NCBI RefSeq assembly: GCF_001423495.1
Contig: NZ_LMOG01000012.1
Coordinates: 398,019-462,018, forward strand
Direction of reading: 5' to 3'
Length of the DNA stretch: 64,000 nucleotides
Source of the DNA: Xanthomonas sp. Leaf131
Lineage (GTDB): Bacteria > Pseudomonadota > Gammaproteobacteria > Xanthomonadales > Xanthomonadaceae
Shown here: positions 1 through 9,346 of the stretch, piece by piece
Numbering within the stretch: the first letter of the stretch is position 1
Layout: every line of letters begins with the position of its first letter
Translations under genes and position numbers: made by a program
The notes under the pieces: generated by a model
Database searches by the model: none
The model's input: the letters and a program-made list of their open reading frames with translations, nothing else
Told to the model about the DNA's origin: nothing

Positions 1-1
1 C

Positions 2-400
2 GAAGCCGCATTGCGCGCACTGGAGTTTCTTGGCCCGTTTCAGCCGCGACTGACCGGCTCGGTGCTCGATGGCACGGCCGACGCCAACGCGCCGGTGCAA
101 TTGCAGCTGCACAGCGACGATGCCGACGCAGTACAGCGGTTTCTGGAAGAGCACCGCATCCCGGCCGAATTGCGTACGCGCCGGCTGCGCCTGGATCGCG
201 AACGCAATGGCGAGTTTCCGGTATGGCTGTTCAGTGCGGAAGACCTGACCTTCGACCTGACCGTGCTGCCCTACGACGCACTGCGGCAGGCCCCGTTGTC
301 GCAGCTGGACGAAAAACCGATGCCGCGCGCATCGGCCGCACAGGTACGGCAGCTGCTGGCCGACGAGGACGGCGGCGGCTCCTTGCAACAGCTGCGCTGA
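2..400 (+). CDS. Nucleotidyltransferase-like protein, C-terminal part (cut by window edge)
   Basis: The reading frame is open to the left edge, so this is the 3' part of a longer gene; the first in-frame alternative start (TTG at 11) is probably internal. The visible 132 codons encode a soluble, acidic, mixed alpha/beta segment with no signal peptide or membrane helix. The general pattern (a glycine-containing strand near the start, then a helix, then a strand-rich region) resembles the small nucleotidyltransferase-fold proteins often annotated next to gltA in xanthomonads, but the catalytic part would lie upstream and cannot be seen. The function is therefore tentative. It ends 106 bp before the end of gltA and converges with it across a shared hairpin terminator. 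Confidence 0.5.
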   Translation, partial: EAALRALEFLGPFQPRLTGSVLDGTADANAPVQLQLHSDDADAVQRFLEEHRIPAELRTRRLRLDRERNGEFPVWLFSAEDLTFDLTVLPYDALRQAPLSQLDEKPMPRASAAQVRQLLADEDGGGSLQQLR

Positions 401-458
401 CCGCAGCCCCGCCGTAACGATCAACGATCGACCGCACCACCCCACCCATCAAAAGCAA

Positions 459-480
459 ACGCCCCGCACTGCGGGGCGTT
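459..480. terminator. Rho-independent terminator between the partial gene and gltA
   Basis: A GC-rich hairpin (arms CGCCCCGC and GCGGGGCG with a short loop) lies between convergent genes. Read on the minus strand it is followed by a T-rich run (TTTGCTTTT), so it best serves gltA, and it may also act on the plus-strand gene. Confidence 0.8.
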
Positions 481-505
481 GGTTCAAGCAGACAACCGCA
501 AGCGC

Positions 506-1795
506 TTAGCGCTGGCCGGCGTCCTTATAGTCGCGCTGGTCGTAGCCGGTGTAGATCTGGCGCGGACGGCCGATCTTCATTTCCGGGTCGACCTGCTGCT
601 CCAGCCAATGCGACACCCAGCCCGCGGTGCGGGCGATGGCGAACATCACGGTGAACATTTCCACCGGAATGTTCAGCGCCTTGTAGATCAGGCCCGAGTA
701 GAAGTCGACGTTCGGGTACAGCTTGCGCTGCACGAAGTAGTCGTCCTTCAGCGCGGCTTCTTCCAGCTTCAGCGCCACTTCCAGCAACGGGTCGTTGACG
801 CCCAGCTCGCCCAGCACCTTGTGGGTCATCTCGCGGATGATCTTGGCGCGCGGGTCAAAGTTCTTGTAGACGCGGTGACCGAAGCCCATCAGACGGAACG
901 AGGAATTCTTGTCCTTGGCCTTGGCCACGGCGGATTCGACGTTGTCTGCAGTGCCGATCTCTTCCAGCATCTTCAGCACGGCTTCGTTGGCGCCACCATG
1001 TGCCGGGCCCCACAGCGCGGTGATACCGGCGGCGACCGAGGCATAGGGGTTGGCACCGGTCGAACCGACCAGACGCACGGTCGAGGTCGAGGCATTCTGC
1101 TCGTGATCGGCGTGCAGGATGAACAGCAGATCCAGCGCCTTGGCGACCACCGGATTGATCTCCAGCGGCTCGCTCGGCACTTCGAACATCATGTGCAGGA
1201 AGCGATCGACGTAGTTGAGGTTGTTGCGCGGGTAGCGGATCGGCCAGCCGATCGAGTAGCGATACGCGGCAGCAGCCAGGGTCGGCACCTTGGCGATCAG
1301 ACGGATGGCGGCCTGGCGGCGCTGTTCCGGATCGTTGAGGTCCAGGGTGTCGTGATAGAACGCCGACAGGGAAGCGACCGAACCGGCCAGCATGGCCATC
1401 GGATGCGCGTCGTGGCGGAAACCACCGAGGAAGTTCTTCAGCGACTCGTGCATCATCGTGTGATGCGTGACTTCGTGGTCGAACTTCTGGAATTCGTCCG
1501 CCGTCGGCAGTTCGCCGTTCATCAGCAGATACGACACTTCCAGGAAGCTGGACTTCTCGGCCAACTGTTCGATCGGGTAGCCGCGATACAGCAACACGCC
1601 GTTGTCGCCATCGATGTAGGTGATGGCCGACTTGCAGCTGGCGGTGGCGGTGAAGCCCGAGTCGTAGGTGAACAGACCGGTTTCTTTGGTCAGCTTTGAA
1701 ATATCGACGCAATCATTGCCAAGCGTGGGCTTGAGTACCGGCAGAACAACCGACGTGTCGCCGGCGTTGAGCGTGACCTGATCAAGATCGGACAC
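506..1795 (-). CDS. gltA: Citrate synthase (type II)
   Basis: Condenses acetyl-CoA and oxaloacetate to citrate, the entry reaction of the TCA cycle, in the cytoplasm. The 429-residue length is that of Gram-negative hexameric citrate synthases. The three catalytic residues sit in their family motifs at close to E. coli positions: His near 264 in GPAHGGANE, His near 305 in [12 protein letters not shown], and Asp near 363 in VDFYSGL. The N-terminal extra domain typical of NADH-sensitive type II enzymes is present. The gene is monocistronic, with its own promoter and a strong terminator. An SD-like GGAG lies just before the ATG. Confidence 0.97.
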   Translation of the reverse strand: MSDLDQVTLNAGDTSVVLPVLKPTLGNDCVDISKLTKETGLFTYDSGFTATASCKSAITYIDGDNGVLLYRGYPIEQLAEKSSFLEVSYLLMNGELPTADEFQKFDHEVTHHTMMHESLKNFLGGFRHDAHPMAMLAGSVASLSAFYHDTLDLNDPEQRRQAAIRLIAKVPTLAAAAYRYSIGWPIRYPRNNLNYVDRFLHMMFEVPSEPLEINPVVAKALDLLFILHADHEQNASTSTVRLVGSTGANPYASVAAGITALWGPAHGGANEAVLKMLEEIGTADNVESAVAKAKDKNSSFRLMGFGHRVYKNFDPRAKIIREMTHKVLGELGVNDPLLEVALKLEEAALKDDYFVQRKLYPNVDFYSGLIYKALNIPVEMFTVMFAIARTAGWVSHWLEQQVDPEMKIGRPRQIYTGYDQRDYKDAGQR

Positions 1796-1880
1796 TGTGT
1801 ACGCTCCTTCAGTGGAAGGCGCCTGTCACCAAATGGGCAGGCACGTGATGGAAGTCCAGGGCATCGCCCCGGATCACGTC

Positions 1881-1892
1881 ATTATCGCACAG
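1881..1892 (-). promoter_or_regulatory. Putative gltA promoter (extended -10)
   Basis: On the minus strand the sequence TGCGATAAT gives an extended -10 (TGn plus GATAAT) about 85 bp upstream of the gltA start. No good -35 is visible, which fits an extended -10 promoter. This is by inspection only. Confidence 0.4.
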
Positions 1893-1967
1893 CAACATTT
1901 TGGCCGTCGCTTGGACAGAAGTCGTAGACGCACCCGTCCAGGGCGCAAAAACGAAGCTGTCACCGCA

Positions 1968-2000
1968 CAAAAAACAACGGCCGCGCAATGCGCGGCCGTT
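1968..2000 (-). terminator. Rho-independent terminator of rpmE2
   Basis: The arms AACGGCCGCGC and GCGCGGCCGTT form a near-perfect stem at 1976-2000. On the minus strand it is followed by an uninterrupted T run, 25 bp after the rpmE2 stop codon. Confidence 0.88.
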
Positions 2001-2024
2001 GCCGGTACAGCCCGTCCTGCAAGT

Positions 2025-2267
2025 TCAGCGCGCGTAGCGCTTCTGGAACTTGTCGATACGGCCGCCGGTGTCGATCACCTTGTGCTTGCCGGTATAGAAC
2101 GGGTGCGATGCCGAGGAGATATCCACCTTGATCAGCGGATAGTCCTGGCCGTCTTCCCACTTCACGGTCTCTTTCGAGCTCATGGTGGAACGGGTCAGAA
2201 TCTTGAAATCGGACGTCACGTCGTGGAAGACGACGTCGTTGTAGCTGGGATGAACGTTATCTTTCAT
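2025..2267 (-). CDS. rpmE2: 50S ribosomal protein L31 type B (zinc-independent form)
   Basis: An 80-residue L31 paralogue that binds at the ribosomal subunit interface. Starting at [10 protein letters not shown] gives the usual length; an upstream in-frame ATG would add 12 residues that do not look like L31 and would overlap the -10. The sequence contains no cysteine, so the CxxC zinc ribbon of classical L31 is absent. This is the C-minus type that, in other bacteria, replaces zinc-bound L31 under zinc limitation. No Zur box is evident upstream. The gene has a clear sigma-70 promoter and its own terminator. Confidence 0.95.
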   Translation of the reverse strand: MKDNVHPSYNDVVFHDVTSDFKILTRSTMSSKETVKWEDGQDYPLIKVDISSASHPFYTGKHKVIDTGGRIDKFQKRYAR

Positions 2268-2301
2268 GGACTTGGCGCCGGGCTGCCTGGATAAGCCGGT
2301 C

Positions 2302-2331
2302 ATTATAGCGGCCTACCTTGGCCCGGCGCAA
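2302..2331 (-). promoter_or_regulatory. Sigma-70 promoter of rpmE2
   Basis: On the minus strand TTGCGC (2331-2326) and a consensus TATAAT (2307-2302) are separated by 18 bp. The -10 lies about 35 bp upstream of the ATG at 2267. Confidence 0.7.
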
Positions 2332-2339
2332 CCTGCGCC

Positions 2340-3278
2340 CTAACCGGCTGCCAACGCCGCCTCGACCAGGCCATAGAACCGCTGGCGGTCGTAGTCCAGC
2401 AGCAGGTTGGCGTTGTCGGGCGCGCCATCTCGGCGATTCCAGTCCACCACGGTCATGCCACGGGTGTGGGTGCCGGTCAGCTCGATATGGACCGGCCGCC
2501 GCTCCAGCCGCTGCGCGCCTTCCGGATGCAGCGCGAAGGCTATCGCCAGCGCGTCGGCGGCGTACCAGTGCTCGCCGCGGCTGTCTTCGGACCACAAGCG
2601 GGTCTTGCGCGAGATCTCCTCGTAGAACTTCGCGCGCGCCGAGTCGGCCGCCAGCCATTGCTCGACATCCCGATGCAGCAGGCCGTGCGCGATGGTGGCC
2701 TCCCAGTCGGCGACATCGAACTGCGGAAAACTGCGAAACACGATATGCGCCGCTTCCGGGTCGAAGCCGATATTGAACTCGGCCGCCACGGTGATGTTGC
2801 CGTGCCCGGTCAGCGCCCCGCCCATTACCACCAGCCGCGCCACGCGCTGCGGCAGGGTGGGATCCAGGGTGAGTGCCAGGGCGAGATTGGTCAGCGGACC
2901 GAGCGCGACCAGCAGCAGCGTGCCGGCGTGTTCGTGCGACAGGCGCAGGATGGCGAGCGCGGCGTGCTCGGCGGCGGCGGTGCGCCTGGCCGGCGCCAGG
3001 CCGACGTCGCCAAAGCCATCGATGCCATGCACATGCGCCGCATCCACCGAGGGATGCAGCAGCGGCTGCGGGCAGCCCGCGTAGACGGGCACATCCTCAC
3101 GACCCGCAACCTCGCAGACCTTCAAGGCGTTGCGCACGGTGTGCTCCAGGCCCACGTTGCCGGCAGCGATGGTCAGGCCGACCACCTCATGACGGGTGTC
3201 GTTGAACGCCATCAGCAGCGCCAGTGCGTCGTCCACGCCTGGGTCGGTGTCGATCAGCAGCGGTATCTTTTTGGTCAT
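2340..3278 (-). CDS. Inosine-uridine preferring nucleoside hydrolase family protein
   Basis: Hydrolyses the N-glycosidic bond of ribonucleosides to give base and ribose for salvage. The N-terminus carries the Asp cluster DTDPGVDDALAL that binds the catalytic calcium in this family, and a later conserved segment GPLTNLALAL is present. From the ATG at 3278 the protein is 312 residues, the family norm; an in-frame ATG at 3296 is possible. No signal peptide is seen, so it should be cytoplasmic. Base specificity cannot be deduced. Its start lies in a GGGATTC-type repeat shared with the recG 3' flank. Confidence 0.9.
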   Translation of the reverse strand: MTKKIPLLIDTDPGVDDALALLMAFNDTRHEVVGLTIAAGNVGLEHTVRNALKVCEVAGREDVPVYAGCPQPLLHPSVDAAHVHGIDGFGDVGLAPARRTAAAEHAALAILRLSHEHAGTLLLVALGPLTNLALALTLDPTLPQRVARLVVMGGALTGHGNITVAAEFNIGFDPEAAHIVFRSFPQFDVADWEATIAHGLLHRDVEQWLAADSARAKFYEEISRKTRLWSEDSRGEHWYAADALAIAFALHPEGAQRLERRPVHIELTGTHTRGMTVVDWNRRDGAPDNANLLLDYDRQRFYGLVEAALAAG

Positions 3279-3404
3279 GGGATCGGGATTGGTCATTCGG
3301 GATTCGTTGCAGCATCTTCGCAAGGATCAGCCGGCCAAGCGAATCACCGGGACGCCCAGGACGCAGCAGCCGCGCTTTTACGATTCCCGATTCCCCAATC
3401 CCCG
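3279..3404. repeat. GGGAATC-type inverted-repeat element, copy 1
   Basis: Between recG and the nucleoside hydrolase the sequence opens with GGGATCGGGATTGG and closes with the inverted form GATTCCCGATTCCCC. The same arrangement recurs near 19.85, 33.4, 54.27 and 60.2 kb, each time at a gene junction. Confidence 0.6.
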
Positions 3405-3408
3405 CCGC

Positions 3409-5553
3409 TCAAGCGGCGGCGTAACGCACCGCACTGCCGATCCAGCGCGCAACCACGCGGTCGGCAATCTCAGGCGCTTCGGCCAGCAAGCGTTCGGCGA
3501 GCACCTGCACCCGTGGCAGCAACCCGGCATCGCGGGCCAGATCGGCGATGCGAAAACTCGCCAGGCCGGTCTGACGGGTGCCCAGCAATTCGCCAGGACC
3601 ACGCAATTCCAGATCCTTTTCGGCGATCACGAAGCCGTCGTTGGTCTGGCGCATGGTTTCCAGACGTTGCCGCGCCATCATCGACAACGGCGCCTGATAC
3701 AGCAGCACGCAACTGGACGCGGCCGCGCCGCGGCCGACCCGTCCGCGCAGCTGATGCAGCTGCGCCAGGCCAAGCCGCTCGGCATTTTCGATGATCATCA
3801 GCGAGGCGTTGGGCACGTCCACGCCCACTTCGATCACGGTGGTGGCGACCAGCAGATCGGTGTGGCCTTGCTTGAAATCCAGCATGGCTTTTTGTTTTTC
3901 GGCCGGCTTCATACGGCCGTGCACCAATGCCACCCGCACGCCTGGCAGCTGCGCAGACAAGGCCTCGAAGGTGACTTCGGCCGCTTGCGCTTCGATCTTT
4001 GGCGGACCGGGCGGTGCGCCTTTGCCGGGCTCTTCGCTTTCTTCGATCAAGGTGCAGACCCAATAGGCCTGGCGCCCTTCGGCGCAGGCGGCGCGGATGC
4101 GCTCCACCAAGTCCGGGCGACGTTCTGCGCTCAAGACTATCGTTTGCACCGGCGTGCGCCCGGGCGGCAATTCGTCGATGGCCGAGACATCCAGATCCGC
4201 ATATGTGGACATCGCCAGGGTGCGCGGGATCGGCGTGGCGGTCATCACCAACTGATGCGGCACGCTGCCGGCGGCCGCGCCCTTGTCGCGCAAGGCAAGC
4301 CGCTGATGCACGCCGAAGCGATGCTGCTCGTCGATGATGGCCAGCGCCAGATCGTGAAAAATCACCGCCTCCTGCATCAAGGCATGCGTGCCGACCACGA
4401 CCTGCGCCTGGCCGGAGGCCACCTCGGCCATCGCCGCAGCACGCGCCTTGCCGGTGACCTTGCCGGCCAGCCAGACGATGCGCACGCCCAGCGGTTCCAG
4501 CCAGCCGCGCAGGTTGGTGAGGTGCTGCTCGGCCAGCAACTCGGTCGGCGCGGCCAATGCGACCTGCTTGCCCTGCTCCACCGCCAACATTGCCGCCAAC
4601 GCGGCGACCACGGTCTTGCCGCTGCCAACATCGCCTTGCACCAGCCGCAGCATCGGCGATGGCTTGGCAAGATCGAGCGCAATCTGTTCGAACACCCGCT
4701 GCTGCGCGCCGGTGAGCTGGAATGGCAATGCGGCGCGCAGTTGCTGCACCAAGGTGCCGTTGCCCGGCAGCATCGGTGCACGAAAACGCTGCAAGGCGAT
4801 GCGTTGGCGGCGCAGGCTGAGTTGATGCGCCAACAGTTCTTCGAGTGCCAGGCGTTGCTGCGCCGGGTGACCGCCTGCGAGCAATTGCTGCGGGTCGGTG
4901 TTGACCGGCGGGCGATGCATGGTCAGCAACGCGGCGCGCAACGAGGGCAGTTGTTCGTCCTGCAGCCAATGCGGCGGCAGCAATTCCAGCGCGGCCTCCG
5001 GTGGTAGCCGTTCCAGCGCCTGGCCGATGAGTTTGCGCAGCGTGGCCGGGCCAACACCTTCCAGCACCGGATAGACCGGGTCCAGGCTATCGCCCAGCCC
5101 GGCGTCTTCACCCTCCGCCAGTACACGGTAACTGGGGTGCACGATCTCCCAACCGTTCTGCCCCGGTTTGGGGGTGCCGAACACCCGCACCCGCGTACCC
5201 GGCGCGAACTGCGCCACCTGGGCGGCGCGGAAATGGAAGAAGCGCAGTACCAACGTGCCGTGCGAGTCGTCCGACACCGCAACGCGCAGCACCGGCCGGA
5301 AGCGGAAGCCGCGCTCCATCGCATCGACACGGCCTTCGATCTGCGCCGGCACGCCGCCCTGCAACTGCGCGATCGTGGTCAGCCGCGTGCGGTCTTCGTA
5401 GCGCAGCGGCAGATGCAGCCACAGATCCTGCAACGTCAAAATGCCACGCGCAGCGAACTTCTCGGCCACTTTCGGGCCGACACCTGGCAGGCTGGACAGC
5501 GACGCCTGGCCTGCGACGGCCAGGCTCGGCGTAACGGTGTGCGCGCGTGGCAC
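3409..5553 (-). CDS. recG: ATP-dependent DNA helicase RecG
   Basis: A branch-migrating helicase that remodels stalled forks and Holliday-type junctions. The 714-residue protein has a helix-hairpin-helix-like start (LPGVGPKVAEKFAARGI), the OB-fold wedge domain in the first 150-200 residues, Walker A GDVGSGKT near residue 311, the Walker B variant DEQH near residue 407 typical of RecG, and the RG/RGRVGRG motif VI in the C-terminal RecA-like lobe. It is downstream of ridA with about 30 bp between stop and start, so cotranscription with ridA and possibly spoT is likely. Confidence 0.96.
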   Translation of the reverse strand: MPRAHTVTPSLAVAGQASLSSLPGVGPKVAEKFAARGILTLQDLWLHLPLRYEDRTRLTTIAQLQGGVPAQIEGRVDAMERGFRFRPVLRVAVSDDSHGTLVLRFFHFRAAQVAQFAPGTRVRVFGTPKPGQNGWEIVHPSYRVLAEGEDAGLGDSLDPVYPVLEGVGPATLRKLIGQALERLPPEAALELLPPHWLQDEQLPSLRAALLTMHRPPVNTDPQQLLAGGHPAQQRLALEELLAHQLSLRRQRIALQRFRAPMLPGNGTLVQQLRAALPFQLTGAQQRVFEQIALDLAKPSPMLRLVQGDVGSGKTVVAALAAMLAVEQGKQVALAAPTELLAEQHLTNLRGWLEPLGVRIVWLAGKVTGKARAAAMAEVASGQAQVVVGTHALMQEAVIFHDLALAIIDEQHRFGVHQRLALRDKGAAAGSVPHQLVMTATPIPRTLAMSTYADLDVSAIDELPPGRTPVQTIVLSAERRPDLVERIRAACAEGRQAYWVCTLIEESEEPGKGAPPGPPKIEAQAAEVTFEALSAQLPGVRVALVHGRMKPAEKQKAMLDFKQGHTDLLVATTVIEVGVDVPNASLMIIENAERLGLAQLHQLRGRVGRGAAASSCVLLYQAPLSMMARQRLETMRQTNDGFVIAEKDLELRGPGELLGTRQTGLASFRIADLARDAGLLPRVQVLAERLLAEAPEIADRVVARWIGSAVRYAAA

Positions 5554-5583
5554 GGCAGATCGAATCGGATCAGGCGCGCTGGA

Positions 5584-5964
5584 TCAGTCGAGCACCATCA
5601 CCGCATCGACTTCGAACCCGGCACCTTTGGGCAGGCCGGAGACTTCGATCGTGGAACGCGCCGGGAACGGGGCCTGGAAATACTCCTGCATCACCGCATT
5701 GACGGCGGCGAACTGGCCGAGGTCGGTGAGGTACAGGCCCAGCCGCACGATCTTGTCGAGCGAGCCACCGGCTGCTTCGGCAACCGCCTTGAGGTTGTCG
5801 AAGCAGCGGCGTGCCTGCGCACCGATGTCGCCGGGCACGATCTCGCCGGTCGCCGGATCCAACGGGATCTGCCCGGAGAAATACACCGTGTTGCCGGCAC
5901 GCACGGCCTGCGAGTACGGGCCAATGGCGGCAGGCGCCTGGTCGGTATGGATGATCTGGGACAT
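5584..5964 (-). CDS. ridA: RidA family enamine/imine deaminase (cytoplasmic)
   Basis: Hydrolyses reactive 2-aminoacrylate and related imines released by PLP enzymes. The 126-residue length and the family signature near the C-terminus (ARSTIEVSGLPKGAGFEVDA, with the conserved Arg) are typical. The start at 5964 is chosen because MSQIIHTDQAPAAIGPYSQA aligns with the family N-terminus and GGAG lies 8 nt upstream; the longer open frame has no RidA-like sequence. There is no signal peptide. This contrasts with the second RidA at 48404-48907, which has one. Confidence 0.95.
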   Translation of the reverse strand: MSQIIHTDQAPAAIGPYSQAVRAGNTVYFSGQIPLDPATGEIVPGDIGAQARRCFDNLKAVAEAAGGSLDKIVRLGLYLTDLGQFAAVNAVMQEYFQAPFPARSTIEVSGLPKGAGFEVDAVMVLD

Positions 5965-6240
5965 GGAAACTCCGCTGCAAAGGTGTGTGCAGCAGTTTAG
6001 GGGTTTGCGCGGATTTGCTCGACTGTTGCGCGCGATCTTGTTGCGACGCGTCTTGCGAAGATCGCAGGACATCACGCTGCCGCACCGGACGAATCGCGCC
6101 GCAATGGCGGCGTGGCATTTGACCGTGCAGGCGCGCGGGCGTGCCACCAGCCGCCGCACCAGGCCTGAGGCCGTCAGCGATCAGCGTATGCCCTGCCCTG
6201 GCGCCGCCTCAACGCTGACTTTCGGCAGGACATGGAGTCC

Positions 6241-8412
6241 TTACTGGCGACCCACGCTCTGCACCACATGCAGGCGCCGCAGCCGGCGCATCACTTCGGC
6301 CAGATGGCGGCGGTCGCGGACCTGGATATTGAAGCGCAGCACCGCTGCATTGAAATCGCGGTCCAGGTAATCCACACGCTCGATGTTGGACTGGCTCTGC
6401 GCAATGGCTGCGGCAAGCTGGGCCAGCACGCCAGTGCGGTTCTCGACCTCGACTACCAGTGCGGTGTCGTAATCGCCAGTGACGCTGGAATCCCAATCGA
6501 TCGGCACCCAGCGTTCGGGCGATTTGCGTAGTTCGGCCAGGTTGGTGCAATCCAGCCGGTGCACCACGATGCCCTTGCCGGCAGTGTGGTAGCCCATGAT
6601 TTCGTCGCCGGGGATAGGCTGACAACAGTTGGCGAAGCTGATCACGCCACGCTCGCTGCCGTCGATCAGGATCTTTTCGTGCGAATGCTTGGAATGCCCG
6701 CCGCCGCGCAATTCGGCATAGGCCATCAGCGCCTGCGCAGCCTGATTGGGCATCCAGTTGCCCAGCGCCACGTCGGCCAGCAAGGCTTCCAGGCGCGGAT
6801 AGCGGTGCTCGCTGAGGAAGGCGTCCAGGCGCCCCTTGGGCAGCCGTTCCAGCGAGCTATCCATCGCCTCCAGCGCGCGATCGAGCATGCGGTGGCCAAG
6901 TTGTACGGCGTCTTCGTGTTCGAGTTGCTTGAGCTGGTGGCGGATCGCGGTGCGCGCCTTGCTGCTGACCACGAACTCCAGCCATTGCGGCTTGGGCGTG
7001 GCCGAGCGCGCGGTGATGATTTCCACCGCCTGGCCGCTGACCAGCTTGGTGCGCAGCGGCACCAGTTTCTTGTCCACGCGCGAGGCCACCGCGCGATTAC
7101 CTACGTCGGTATGCACGGCATAGGCGAAATCCAGCGCGGTGGAGTTGCGCGGCAGCGCCAGGATCTTGCCCTTGGGCGTGAACAGATAGACCTCGTCCGG
7201 GAACAGGTCGACCTTGACGTTGTCCAGAAATTCCAGCGACGAGCCGGCGGCGCGCTGCGAGTCGATCAGCTCCACGATCCAGTCGTGCGCACGGCTCTGC
7301 GCGCTGTTCGGCGAGGCCGAGCCGACCTTGTAGGTCCAGTGAGCGGCCACGCCGCGTTCGGCGATCAGGTCCATCTCTTCGGTACGGATCTGCACCTCGA
7401 TCGGCGAGCCGTACGGGCCGAACAACACGGTGTGCAGCGACTGATAGCCGTTGGCCTTGGGGATGGCGATGAAATCGCGAAAACGCCCATCCAGCGGCTT
7501 GAACGTGGCATGCACCGCGCCGAGGGCGTGGTAGCAATCGGGCACCGAACGCACCACCAGACGGAAGCCGAACACGTCCATCACCTGGTCGAAGGATTTG
7601 TTCTCTTCGTGCATCTTGGAATAGATGCTCCAGGGCGTCTTGATCCGGCTGACCAGCCGATGCTCCAGCCCTTCCTTGGCCAGCCGCTGCGACAACTGCA
7701 CTTCCACCTGCGCCATCGATTCACGCCGCACCACAGGCTGGCTGCGAATGTGTTTTTCGATGATGGCGTGACGCCACGGATACAGCGCGCGAAAGCCCAG
7801 GTTCTGCAGCTCGGACTTGATCAGGCTCATGCCCAGGCGCTGCGCGATGGGCGCGTAGATTTCCAGCGTTTCGCGCGCGATGCGGCTGCGCGCTTCGCTG
7901 CTCTGCGCGCCCAGCGTACGCATGTTGTGCAGGCGGTCGGCCAGCTTGATCATGATCACGCGCAGGTCGCGCGACATCGCCAGCAGCATCTTGCGGAAAC
8001 TCTCCGCCGCCGCTTCCTGGCGGTCGCGGAACTTGAGCTTGTCCAGCTTGGTGACGCCATCGACCAACTCGGCCACCGCTTCGCCGAACTCGGCGGCCAG
8101 CTCTTCGCGGGTCAGCGGGGTGTCTTCGATGGTGTCGTGCAGGATCGCGGCGATCAGCGATTCCATGTCCAGACCCAGCTCGGCGAGCACGCAGGCCACC
8201 GCCACCGGATGGGTAATGTAAGGCTCGCCCGACTTGCGGGTCTGGCCGGCATGCGCGGAGGCACCCACTTCCCAGGCACGGCGCAGGATCGGCAACTGCT
8301 CCTTGGCAAGGTAGCTGGCAGCGCGCTCGAGGTGCAGGACGTAATCGGGGATGGCCGGGTCGGAAGACGGGGACGTCACGACGGTCGCCTGGGCGGTGGG
8401 GCCTGGGTTCAT
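6241..8412 (-). CDS. spoT: Bifunctional (p)ppGpp synthetase/hydrolase
   Basis: Makes and degrades the stringent-response alarmone. The 723 residues contain, in order, the HD hydrolase domain (HAGQTRKSGEPYITHP near residue 55, LHDTIEDT near 91), the synthetase domain (RFRDFIAIPKANGYQSLHT near 311-330, EVQIRT), a TGS domain around 400-460 and a C-terminal ACT domain ending near 715. The basic RFRD motif corresponds to the RxKD form of bifunctional Rel/SpoT enzymes rather than the acidic EFDD of monofunctional RelA, and the HD residues are intact, so both activities are expected. In E. coli spoT follows rpoZ; here a ten-kilobase cassette separates them. Confidence 0.96.
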   Translation of the reverse strand: MNPGPTAQATVVTSPSSDPAIPDYVLHLERAASYLAKEQLPILRRAWEVGASAHAGQTRKSGEPYITHPVAVACVLAELGLDMESLIAAILHDTIEDTPLTREELAAEFGEAVAELVDGVTKLDKLKFRDRQEAAAESFRKMLLAMSRDLRVIMIKLADRLHNMRTLGAQSSEARSRIARETLEIYAPIAQRLGMSLIKSELQNLGFRALYPWRHAIIEKHIRSQPVVRRESMAQVEVQLSQRLAKEGLEHRLVSRIKTPWSIYSKMHEENKSFDQVMDVFGFRLVVRSVPDCYHALGAVHATFKPLDGRFRDFIAIPKANGYQSLHTVLFGPYGSPIEVQIRTEEMDLIAERGVAAHWTYKVGSASPNSAQSRAHDWIVELIDSQRAAGSSLEFLDNVKVDLFPDEVYLFTPKGKILALPRNSTALDFAYAVHTDVGNRAVASRVDKKLVPLRTKLVSGQAVEIITARSATPKPQWLEFVVSSKARTAIRHQLKQLEHEDAVQLGHRMLDRALEAMDSSLERLPKGRLDAFLSEHRYPRLEALLADVALGNWMPNQAAQALMAYAELRGGGHSKHSHEKILIDGSERGVISFANCCQPIPGDEIMGYHTAGKGIVVHRLDCTNLAELRKSPERWVPIDWDSSVTGDYDTALVVEVENRTGVLAQLAAAIAQSQSNIERVDYLDRDFNAAVLRFNIQVRDRRHLAEVMRRLRRLHVVQSVGRQ

Positions 8413-8575
8413 GGGTGAAGACTATGCCAGTGGCGGGTTTGCGGCAACGCGACATGACGCGCACGGCTCTACTCCACGCCGGTTTGACCGTCCTCGGCCC
8501 CGGTCAGGACGATTGACGGCGCCCCTGACAGCCTGCCTGCAACTTTACCCAAGCCCAGCGACATTTACCCGGATT

Positions 8576-8583
8576 GCTATACT
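8576..8583 (+). promoter_or_regulatory. Putative extended -10 promoter of the polyol cassette
   Basis: TTGCTATACT combines a TGn extension with TATACT about 30 bp upstream of the HAD phosphatase ATG. No strong -35 is seen. It could start transcription of the phosphatase and regulator genes. Confidence 0.45.
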
Positions 8584-8614
8584 GGCCGCCTAAAGGACTT
8601 CCGAGACGCGATCG

Positions 8615-9313
8615 ATGCACGCGCTGCCCGACCTGGTGATCTTCGATTGCGATGGCGTCCTGGTGGATAGCGAGCCATTGTCGTGCGCGGTGCTGGCCCA
8701 GGCGCTGCAGCGACACGAGGTCGATTTCGGTGTCGAGGACGTCAAACGACACTTTCTGGGACGCAGCCTGGCAACGGTACGCGCCCATGTCGGGACGCTG
8801 GGAATCGCACTACCCGAAGATTTCGAAACGCGCCTCAATGCCGATTTACTGGCGCGTTTCCGCACCGAATTGCAGCCGGTCGCCGGCGTCGCCGCGCTGC
8901 TGGAGGCAGTGGACCGCCCCCTGTGCGTGGCCTCCTCCAGTCACCTGGAGCGGGTGCGCTTGTGCCTGCAGGTCACCGGTCTTGCGCGCCATTTCGGCGC
9001 GCACGTCTACACCGCCGAGAGCGTGGCACGCGGCAAGCCGGCACCGGACCTGTTCCTGTTTGCGGCCGAGCGCCTGCAGACCTTGCCCGGCGCTTGCCTG
9101 GTCATCGAAGACAGCCCCAGCGGCGTGCAGGCCGCGTGCGCTGCCGGGATGGAGGTCTGGGGCTTCACCGGCGGCAGCCACCATGGCGCAACCGAAGCCG
9201 CGGCCGCGCTGCTGACCGCTGCCGGCGCGCCGCGCGTGTTCGACAACATGCCAGACGTGTCCGCTACGCTGGGCGCAACCGGCACCACCGGCTTGGGCAC
9301 TGCGCTAGGCTGA
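8615..9313 (+). CDS. HAD-superfamily sugar phosphatase (subclass IA)
   Basis: A 232-residue haloacid dehalogenase-type phosphohydrolase. Motif I is FDCDGVLVDSE (nucleophile Asp near residue 10), motif II is the serine in VASSSHLER, motif III is the Lys in RGKPAPDLF, and motif IV is VIEDSPSGVQAA. The helical cap lies between motifs I and II. This pattern is typical of beta-phosphoglucomutase-like sugar-phosphate phosphatases. As first gene of the polyol cassette it probably removes phosphate from a pathway intermediate or a toxic by-product; the substrate is not readable. It ends 33 bp before the regulator gene. Confidence 0.88.
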   Translation: MHALPDLVIFDCDGVLVDSEPLSCAVLAQALQRHEVDFGVEDVKRHFLGRSLATVRAHVGTLGIALPEDFETRLNADLLARFRTELQPVAGVAALLEAVDRPLCVASSSHLERVRLCLQVTGLARHFGAHVYTAESVARGKPAPDLFLFAAERLQTLPGACLVIEDSPSGVQAACAAGMEVWGFTGGSHHGATEAAAALLTAAGAPRVFDNMPDVSATLGATGTTGLGTALG

Positions 9314-9346
9314 GACGACTGACTTGAGCGCACAGACTTCCTGACG

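Noticed and set aside
479..1699. A 406-codon plus-strand frame opposite gltA
   Set aside because: It mirrors the citrate synthase gene in the opposite frame, and its sequence is low in hydrophobic core patterns.
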